Of a DNA stretch of 64,000 nucleotides, positions 57,156 through 64,000 are shown in pieces (within the stretch, counting starts at the first letter, position 1; every line of letters starts with the position of its first letter). The notes under the pieces are model-generated. The model was not told the origin of the DNA. It did no database searches and saw only the letters and a program-made list of their open reading frames with translations. Source of the stretch: Mycobacteroides immunogenum (GTDB lineage Bacteria > Actinomycetota > Actinomycetes > Mycobacteriales > Mycobacteriaceae); assembly GCF_001605725.1 (NCBI RefSeq), contig NZ_CP011530.1, positions 3,472,001 to 3,536,000 of the forward strand. The letters run 5' to 3'. The position numbers and the translations under genes were made by a program.

Positions 57156-57698
57156 GTGCAATCCGAAGACGGCCCACCCCGCAAGCTCCTCATCGGCATC
57201 GCGGTATTCGGTGCGATCGCGGCACTGGCCGTACTCTTCGGAGTTCTCAAGTACGCGCAATTCCAGAACGAGAAGCGCCCGATATCCGTCGCAAATATTC
57301 CTGCACCGCAGGCGAATTCACCGCTCTGCGTAGATGTGGTGAAGGCGTATCCCGGCAAGATGGCAGGCAATTGGTCCAGGGTTGAGATTGCCGAGCCACA
57401 ACCTCCGGCCGCCGCGGCGTGGCGCCGCGGACAGGATTCGGTGATCGCACGCTGCGGTGTCGACCGGCCCGCCGAGTTCGCCGTCGGCACCTCCGTCGAG
57501 CAGGTCAATGGGGTGCAGTGGTTCCGGGTGAGCGACTCGGCGCTGGCCAGCACCACCTGGTTCGCGGTGGATCGCGGTGTCTACGTCGCGGTGACCGTGC
57601 CCGACGGCGCCGGCTCGGAGCCCTTGATCGAGATGTCCGACGCCATCGCCAAGGCGCTGCCCGCCGTCAAACCCGATCCAAAGCCGCTACCGCGCTGA
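57156..57698 (+). CDS. DUF3515 membrane protein (Rv2980-type)
   Basis: A 180-residue protein with one N-terminal transmembrane helix (about residues 10-32) and an extracytoplasmic domain with conserved cysteines (NSPLCVDVV, VIARCGVD) and GVQWFRVSDSAL. DUF3515 is an actinobacterial family of unknown function, often next to ddl and thiL. GTG start with a likely leaderless promoter. Confidence 0.87.
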   Translation: MQSEDGPPRKLLIGIAVFGAIAALAVLFGVLKYAQFQNEKRPISVANIPAPQANSPLCVDVVKAYPGKMAGNWSRVEIAEPQPPAAAAWRRGQDSVIARCGVDRPAEFAVGTSVEQVNGVQWFRVSDSALASTTWFAVDRGVYVAVTVPDGAGSEPLIEMSDAIAKALPAVKPDPKPLPR

Positions 57699-57726
57699 TC
57701 CGGGCCCGGCACCCCATCGCGGAAAA

Positions 57727-58863
<1,137 letters not shown>

Positions 58864-58867
58864 AGTG

Positions 58868-59980
58868 TCAGACCGTACCGGCTGCGAGCGCAGCCTCAAT
58901 GTCGGCCAGCAGATCGTCGGTGTCCTCGATGCCCAGCGAGATGCGCGCGAACCCCGGCGGAACCGCATCACCCCACCGCGCCCGCCGATCGACCGACGTG
59001 TGCACACCACCGAAACTCGTCGATGACGCCAACAGCTCGCTGCGCCGCACCAACGTGTGCACCGCCCCGGCGCTGGCCAGTTCGACCGACACCAGTGAGC
59101 CGAATCGGGCCATCTGCGCGGCGGCCACCGGATACGACGGGTCGCCGGGCAGTCCCGGGTAACGCACCGATGCCACCGCGGGGTGTTCCCGCAGCATGGT
59201 CGCCACCGCGAGTGCGTTCTGGCATTGGCGTTCGAACCGCAACCCAGCGGTGGCCAGGCTGCGCGCACCCAGCCAGGCTTCAAACGGGCCCAGGATGGCA
59301 CCGGCCCGCGATCGTTCCTGCGCGACGGCCGATATCAGGTCGGCGCGCGATCCCGCGGCGTATCCGGCGATCAGATCGCTGTGACCGGAGAGGGCTTTGG
59401 TCGCGCTGGCGACCACCAGATCGGCACCCAATTCCAGTGGCCGCTGCCCCATCGGGGTGGCCGTGGTGTTGTCGACCACCAACACCGCACCGTGCGCATG
59501 CGCTGTACGGGCCAGCAGGGCCAGGTCGACGACATCGAGCCGCGGATTGGACGGTGTCTCCGCCACCACCACATCGGCCTGCGCCGCCGCGTCCACGATC
59601 TGGTCCACACCGGCCGCGACCACGTTGATCCCCAGCGCGGCAAGATTCTCCGTGGCATAGCGCCGCGTCTGGTAGTAGCCGTCTTCCGGGACCACCAGTG
59701 TCTGCCCGGGCCGGACCAGGGCGCGCAAAGTGGAGGCGATCGCGCCCATTCCCGAACCGAACACCAGCGCGCTGTCGGCATGCTCCAGCGCCGCCAGGCC
59801 CGATTCCCATTGTCGCCAACTGGGATTGGACGCACGGCCGTAGGTGTCGAGGGAATCATCCTCGGGCACCGGCAGATGATAGGCGGAGGCGAATACCGGG
59901 CCCGCGAGAAAGGGTTGTCCGGCAACAGGTTCGGCGGTGGCGGCCACTACGGCCCGGGTCGATATCCCTGGCTCTGGCAT
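58868..59980 (-). CDS. PLP-dependent cystathionine gamma-lyase/synthase-like enzyme
   Basis: A 370-residue Cys/Met metabolism PLP enzyme. The N-terminal [13 protein letters not shown] replaces the usual YxRxxNPT, and FGSGMGAI binds PLP phosphate. The PLP-binding Lys lies in [16 protein letters not shown], and the [17 protein letters not shown] region resembles the substrate loop. It probably cleaves or makes cystathionine. Located between gpsA (4-nt gap) and ddl; the pairing with cell-wall genes is not explained. Confidence 0.87.
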   Translation of the reverse strand: MPEPGISTRAVVAATAEPVAGQPFLAGPVFASAYHLPVPEDDSLDTYGRASNPSWRQWESGLAALEHADSALVFGSGMGAIASTLRALVRPGQTLVVPEDGYYQTRRYATENLAALGINVVAAGVDQIVDAAAQADVVVAETPSNPRLDVVDLALLARTAHAHGAVLVVDNTTATPMGQRPLELGADLVVASATKALSGHSDLIAGYAAGSRADLISAVAQERSRAGAILGPFEAWLGARSLATAGLRFERQCQNALAVATMLREHPAVASVRYPGLPGDPSYPVAAAQMARFGSLVSVELASAGAVHTLVRRSELLASSTSFGGVHTSVDRRARWGDAVPPGFARISLGIEDTDDLLADIEAALAAGTV

Positions 59981-59984
59981 GTGC

Positions 59985-61016
59985 TTACTCCGGTTTGGTA
60001 CTGCGCCCCAATAGCTGAGCGACGGCATCGGTGACGCTCAGTCCGCGATGACAGACGCCATGAACAGCCTCGGTGAGCGGCATCTCGACGTCATAGCTCG
60101 ACGCCAGCGCCAAGATGGACTCACATGAGGTAACTCCCTCTGCGACCCTACCGCCGGCGGCGTTGCGCGCCTCCTGCAGCGTCTCGCCATTGCCCAGCCG
60201 CATGCCGAAAGTCCGGTTCCGCGAATGCGCCGAGGTGCAGGTGGCCACCAAATCTCCGACGCCGGCCAGCCCCGCCAGGGTGGTGTGGCTGGCTCCGAGC
60301 GCCAGCCCCAACCGAGTGATCTCGGCCAAACCACGGGTGATGATCGTGGCTATCGTGTTCTCCCCCAAACCAACTCCGGCGGCCATGCCGCAGCTGAGGG
60401 CAATCACGTTCTTACACGCACCGCCAACCTCACAGCCCACGACGTCGGAATTGGTGTAGGGGCGGAAGTAGCGAGTGGAGAACGCGCGCTGCAGCGCGAC
60501 GGCCCTCGTCGAGTCGGTGCACCCGATGACGGTGGCGGCGGGCTGGCCCGCGGCGATCTCACTGGCCAGATTCGGGCCGGTCAGCACCGCGACGCGGCTG
60601 GGATCGGTGCCGAGAACCTGGGTGACCACCTGGCTCATTCGCATGAGCGTGCCCACCTCGATGCCCTTGGCCAGGCTCACCACCGACGAACCCGGCTCGA
60701 TGAGGTCGGCCCAGGGCGTCAGGTTCGCCCGCAATGACTGCGAGGGCACCGCGAGCAGTACCAGCTCGGCACCCTGCAAGGCCTCCTCGGCCACGCCGGT
60801 GGCGACGATCGACGTGGGCAGATCCACATCGCTGAGGTACACCGAGTTGCGATGCGTCGCATTGATCTCATCGGCCAATTCGGATCTGCGTGCCCATAAA
60901 CGGACATCGTGACCGGCGTCGGCAAGCACCTTGCCCAACGCGGTCCCCCAGGAACCCGCACCCATCACCGCAGCTTTGACTGGTCGTCTTCCCGCAAGCG
61001 GCTCATCCGTGGCCAT
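59985..61016 (-). CDS. gpsA: Glycerol-3-phosphate dehydrogenase (NAD(P)+)
   Basis: A 343-residue enzyme that makes glycerol-3-phosphate for phospholipids. The Rossmann motif is [17 protein letters not shown]; the catalytic Lys is in [12 protein letters not shown] and the C-terminal part has [12 protein letters not shown] at 61016 has TAGGGT 7 nt upstream, a leaderless -10 candidate. Residues 3-11 (TDEPLAGRR) are encoded by a copy of the short dispersed motif, so the N-terminal extension looks acquired. Confidence 0.94.
   Translation of the reverse strand: MATDEPLAGRRPVKAAVMGAGSWGTALGKVLADAGHDVRLWARRSELADEINATHRNSVYLSDVDLPTSIVATGVAEEALQGAELVLLAVPSQSLRANLTPWADLIEPGSSVVSLAKGIEVGTLMRMSQVVTQVLGTDPSRVAVLTGPNLASEIAAGQPAATVIGCTDSTRAVALQRAFSTRYFRPYTNSDVVGCEVGGACKNVIALSCGMAAGVGLGENTIATIITRGLAEITRLGLALGASHTTLAGLAGVGDLVATCTSAHSRNRTFGMRLGNGETLQEARNAAGGRVAEGVTSCESILALASSYDVEMPLTEAVHGVCHRGLSVTDAVAQLLGRSTKPE
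60986..61008 (-). repeat. Short dispersed motif copy inside gpsA
   Basis: Plus-strand GTCTTCCCGCAAGCGGCTC followed by ATCC. It lies in the first codons of gpsA. Confidence 0.55.
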
Positions 61017-61023
61017 GGCAGAC

Positions 61024-61029
61024 ACCCTA
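61024..61029 (-). promoter_or_regulatory. Putative leaderless -10 hexamer of gpsA
   Basis: TAGGGT (minus strand) 7 nt before the ATG at 61016. Confidence 0.5.
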
Positions 61030-61044
61030 GCCGGGGCTGGCACC

Positions 61045-61668
61045 ATGGAGTATGTGGGCAGACAGGCTGGCACAGACTTCGGCGTGATCATCGCGGTCAA
61101 AAACCTGGCGACCGCGAAAAGCCGGTTGGCGTCGTCCCTGCCCGGCCCCCAGCGCGAGCGGCTGGTGCTGGGCATGCTGACGCACGCCATCTCGGTGGCG
61201 TTCAGCGCGGCCGGGACCGTGGCGGTGATCAGCCCCGATCCTGCTGCCAAGGCGGTAGCGGGCGAAGCCGGTGCGCGGTTCATCTTCGACGACACCCCCG
61301 AGGGCCATCCCGACCCGCTCAACAACGCCTTACGCAGCGCAGCGGCTCAGCTACGTGCGGCGTCACCGAATCTTGTTGTGTTGCAAGCCGACCTTCCGGT
61401 GGTCACGGCCGAGGAATTCGCCGCCGCCCTGGCGGCCGCACGCGGCCATTCCCGCAGTTTTGTCGCCGACCGGCACGGCACCGGTACCGCCGCGCTCTTT
61501 TGCACCGAGGGTGACCTGAATCCGCTGTTCGGCGTCGATTCGGCACGCCGCCACCGGGATTCAGGGGCGGTTGAGCTCACCGGGGACTGGCCGGGATTGC
61601 GCTGCGATGTCGACACCCCGGACGATCTGGCGGCCGCCCGTGAGCTTGGGGCCGCGCTACCTCTCTGA
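61045..61668 (+). CDS. fbiD: Phosphoenolpyruvate/2-phospho-L-lactate guanylyltransferase (CofC/FbiD)
   Basis: A 207-residue nucleotidyltransferase that makes the guanylylated precursor of coenzyme F420 (with PEP in mycobacteria). Motifs: [49 protein letters not shown], and [14 protein letters not shown] at 61045 is preferred; an in-frame ATG at 61015 would overlap the gpsA ATG within CCATGG. It supplies the cofactor used by F420-type oxidoreductases such as those in this window. Confidence 0.92.
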   Translation: MEYVGRQAGTDFGVIIAVKNLATAKSRLASSLPGPQRERLVLGMLTHAISVAFSAAGTVAVISPDPAAKAVAGEAGARFIFDDTPEGHPDPLNNALRSAAAQLRAASPNLVVLQADLPVVTAEEFAAALAAARGHSRSFVADRHGTGTAALFCTEGDLNPLFGVDSARRHRDSGAVELTGDWPGLRCDVDTPDDLAAARELGAALPL

Positions 61669-61684
61669 GCCGGTCCGATATCTC

Positions 61685-61690
61685 TATGAT
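61685..61690 (+). promoter_or_regulatory. Putative leaderless -10 hexamer of ppk
   Basis: TATGAT ends 7 nt before the GTG at 61698. It overlaps the alternative ATG start at 61686. Confidence 0.55.
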
Positions 61691-61697
61691 CACAAGG

Positions 61698-63812
61698 GTG
61701 ACCACACCGAGCGTTCCCCCGGCCGCAACCACAATCGTGTCGGGTGAGGAGCTGCCCGAAGACCGATACCTCAACCGGGAACTCTCGTGGCTCGACTTCA
61801 ACGCGCGCGTACTGGCACTCGCCGCCGATGAATCGCTGCCCATCCTGGAGCGCGCCAAATTCCTGGCGATCTTCGCGTCCAACCTGGACGAGTTCTACAT
61901 GGTTCGGGTCGCCGGCCTGAAACGCCGTGACGAGACCGGCCTCTCGGTACGTTCGGCCGACGGCCTGTCGCCACGCGAGCAGTTGAAGCTGATCGGCGAG
62001 CGCACCCAGGAAATCTCGGTGCAGCACGCTCGGGTGTTCAGCGATTCGGTACGCCCCGAGCTCGCCGAGAACGGCATCTTCGTCGTCACCTGGGCCGATC
62101 TGTCCGAGGACGAACGGAGCTACCTCTCCTCCTATTTCACCGACCAGGTTTTCCCGGTACTCACTCCGCTCGCGGTCGACCCCGCGCATCCCTTCCCCTA
62201 TATATCCGGCTTGAGCCTGAATCTGGCGATCACGGTCCAGGTACCCGAAACCGGCGGTCAGCACTTCGCCCGAATCAAGGTGCCCGACAACGTGGATCGC
62301 TTTGTCCGGCTGCGCAGCCCCGACGGGACCGGGACCACCCAGACCGCACGCTTCCTGCCCATGGAAGAACTGATCGCCGCGCATTTGTCGGCGCTGTTCC
62401 CTGGCCTGGAAATCGTCGAGCATCATGCGTTCCGCATCACTCGCAATGCCGATTTCGAGGTCGAGGAAGATCGCGACGAGGACCTGTTGCAGGCGCTCGA
62501 ACGGGAATTGGCCCGCCGGCGCTTCGGCTCCCCGGTCCGCCTCGAGGTCGCCGACGACATGACCGAGCACATGCTGGAGCTGCTGCTGCGTGAACTGGAC
62601 GTGGATCCCGGTGATGTGGTGCAGGTTCCCGGCCTGCTGGATCTCTCGTGCTTGTGGCAGGTCTACGGCGTGGATCGTCCCGCACTCAAGGATCCGACCT
62701 TTGTACCGGCCACTCACCCTGCCTTCGGACAGGGCGAGACACCGAAGAGCATTTTCTCGACGCTGCGCGACGGCGACGTACTCGTTCATCATCCGTACGA
62801 CTCGTTCTCCACCAGCGTGCAACGGTTTATCGAGCAGGCCGCCGCGGATCCCCAGGTGCTGGCCATCAAGCAGACGCTGTATCGCACCTCGGGCGACTCC
62901 CCCATCGTGAACTCGCTCATCGATGCCGCCGAGGCAGGTAAGCAGGTGGTCGCGCTGGTGGAGATCAAGGCCCGCTTCGACGAACAGGCCAACATCAAGT
63001 GGGCCCGCGCGTTGGAAGATGCCGGCGTGCACGTGGTCTACGGCTTGATCGGTCTCAAGACACACTGCAAAACCGCCCTGGTGGTACGCCGGGAAGGGTC
63101 GGCCATTCGCCGGTACTGCCACATCGGCACCGGAAACTACAACCCGAAGACGGCCCGGCTCTACGAAGACGTCGGCCTGCTGACCAGCGCACCGGAGATC
63201 GGCGCCGATCTCACCGACCTGTTCAACTCACTGACCGGGTACTCGCGAAAGGTCTCCTATCGCAACCTGTTGGTCGCCCCGCACGGAATCCGCGCCGGCA
63301 TCGTCGACCGCATTGATCGTGAGATCGCCGCGCATCGGGCTGGTCAGGATGCCCGGATCCGGCTGAAGATGAACGCGTTGGTCGATGAGCAGGTGATCGA
63401 CGCGCTGTACCGGGCGTCCCAGGCCGGGGTCCCCATCGAGGTAGTGGTGCGCGGAATCTGCGCATTGCGCCCCGGGGTTCCCGAGTACTCCGACAGCATT
63501 ACGGTGCGATCCATTCTCGGCCGGTTCCTTGAACATTCGCGCATCATTCACTTCAACGCCATCAACGAATTCTGGATCGGCAGTGCCGACATGATGCATC
63601 GTAATCTGGACCGACGTGTCGAGGTTCTCGCGCGCGTCACCGACCCCAAGCTCACCGCACAGCTCGACGATATGTTCACCTCCGCGTTGGACTCCCGCAC
63701 CCGCTGCTGGGAGCTGCAGCCCGACGGTCAATGGCTGGCCTCGCCCGCGGACGGCGAAGAGGTACGCGACCATCAGGTCGAAATGATGAAACGGCACCGC
63801 TCGCAGACATGA
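61698..63812 (+). CDS. ppk: Polyphosphate kinase 1
   Basis: A 704-residue enzyme that polymerises the gamma-phosphate of ATP into polyphosphate. The N-terminal [17 protein letters not shown], the head region [13 protein letters not shown] and the catalytic core [19 protein letters not shown] plus [13 protein letters not shown] (phospho-His region) are intact. GTG at 61698 is chosen for its TATGAT box; ATG at 61686 would add four residues. Followed by mutT1, which in M. tuberculosis is its neighbour Rv2985. Confidence 0.96.
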   Translation: MTTPSVPPAATTIVSGEELPEDRYLNRELSWLDFNARVLALAADESLPILERAKFLAIFASNLDEFYMVRVAGLKRRDETGLSVRSADGLSPREQLKLIGERTQEISVQHARVFSDSVRPELAENGIFVVTWADLSEDERSYLSSYFTDQVFPVLTPLAVDPAHPFPYISGLSLNLAITVQVPETGGQHFARIKVPDNVDRFVRLRSPDGTGTTQTARFLPMEELIAAHLSALFPGLEIVEHHAFRITRNADFEVEEDRDEDLLQALERELARRRFGSPVRLEVADDMTEHMLELLLRELDVDPGDVVQVPGLLDLSCLWQVYGVDRPALKDPTFVPATHPAFGQGETPKSIFSTLRDGDVLVHHPYDSFSTSVQRFIEQAAADPQVLAIKQTLYRTSGDSPIVNSLIDAAEAGKQVVALVEIKARFDEQANIKWARALEDAGVHVVYGLIGLKTHCKTALVVRREGSAIRRYCHIGTGNYNPKTARLYEDVGLLTSAPEIGADLTDLFNSLTGYSRKVSYRNLLVAPHGIRAGIVDRIDREIAAHRAGQDARIRLKMNALVDEQVIDALYRASQAGVPIEVVVRGICALRPGVPEYSDSITVRSILGRFLEHSRIIHFNAINEFWIGSADMMHRNLDRRVEVLARVTDPKLTAQLDDMFTSALDSRTRCWELQPDGQWLASPADGEEVRDHQVEMMKRHRSQT

Positions 63813-63861
63813 TCTAGACCAGGTTCTCCCGGCTGAACAACTCTCCCCCGAAGGAGCTTTC

Positions 63862-64000
63862 GTGCCCGATCCGACCCCCCGGACCGGTGCGGCGGTCCTT
63901 GCCGCCGGAGCCGCGCTCTGGCGGTATCAGGAAGACTCTGATCAGGACCACACCACCGGCGCCATCGAGGTGGCCCTGGTACACCGACCACGATACGACG
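63862..64000 (+). CDS. mutT1: MutT1-type Nudix hydrolase, truncated by window edge
   Basis: Forty-six codons are visible: a short lead, AAVLAAGAALWRY, then EVALVHRPRYD, which matches the N-terminus of MutT1 (Rv2985), a Nudix enzyme that cleans oxidised nucleotides and diadenosine polyphosphates. AAGGAG lies 5 nt before the GTG. The Nudix box itself is outside the window. Confidence 0.85.
   Translation, partial: MPDPTPRTGAAVLAAGAALWRYQEDSDQDHTTGAIEVALVHRPRYD

Noticed and set aside
61347..63122. 591-codon minus-strand frame antisense to ppk
   Set aside because: Runs across the start of ppk and the end of fbiD in antisense with no protein signature.

Overview
This is high-GC actinobacterial chromosome. 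The gene order follows the Mycobacterium tuberculosis Rv2906c-Rv2985 interval almost step by step: trmD-rimM-khpA-rpsP, then ffh, glnD-glnB-amt, ftsY, smc, acyP, mutM-rnc-DUF177-sepIVA, coaD, rsmD, pca, VKOR-DsbA, lipN, recG, fakA-like, rpmB, ung, thiL, ddl, gpsA, cofC/fbiD, ppk and mutT1. SepIVA, LpqH-type lipoprotein, cutinase, F420-type oxidoreductases and many leaderless starts all point to Mycobacteriaceae. sepIVA is followed directly by coaD, so the PDIM/phenolic-glycolipid locus that M. tuberculosis carries there is absent. That fits a rapid grower, perhaps of the abscessus-chelonae group (inference).

Layout. 1-1.5 kb: translation operon on the minus strand. 1.5-7.9 kb: a less conserved stretch with an NTF2-like protein, a thioesterase, a luciferase-like oxidoreductase, an unusual trypsin-like protease fused to an S1/P1-nuclease-like domain, a D,D-carboxypeptidase and an amidohydrolase. 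7.9-15.2 kb: ffh, the PII nitrogen module (amt-glnB-glnD with a GlnR-type box) and ftsY, so both SRP GTPases lie close together. 15.2-18.7 kb: type 2 IPP isomerase, an MPT53/DsbE-like thioredoxin with a CcdA-like partner, a 37-residue Cys-rich metallothionein-like peptide and an F420-type oxidoreductase. 18.7-23.4 kb: smc, acyP, OsmC-like protein and a small secreted protein. 23.4-31.2 kb: a complete collinear kdpFABCDE operon with an extra 35-residue membrane ORF in front. 31.2-35.3 kb: mutM-rnc-DUF177, sepIVA, coaD and an HdeD-like protein. 35.3-38.3 kb: envelope and secreted proteins. 38.3-44.7 kb: rsmD, pyruvate carboxylase, a VKOR/DsbA oxidative-folding pair and lipN. 44.7-49.1 kb: accessory island with two oxidoreductases, a TetR regulator, a cutinase and a decayed scar. 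49.1-64 kb: recG, fakA-like, rpmB, enoyl-CoA hydratase, lipase, ung, thiL, ddl, a cystathionine-gamma-lyase-like enzyme, gpsA, cofC, ppk and the start of mutT1.

Non-coding signals. A 61-bp hairpin-ended repeat occurs twice, each time just after a stop codon. A short motif, about 22 bp, occurs five times. Many genes have a TANNNT hexamer 6-8 nt before the start codon, often exactly TAGGCT, which indicates leaderless transcripts. Two genes (rsmD and the ccdA-like gene) seem to begin at CTG within a CTGA stop/start overlap.

The most unusual item is the protease/nuclease fusion at 3507-5690, with a strong palindrome in its divergent promoter region. All functions are read from sequence and family knowledge; no search was run.
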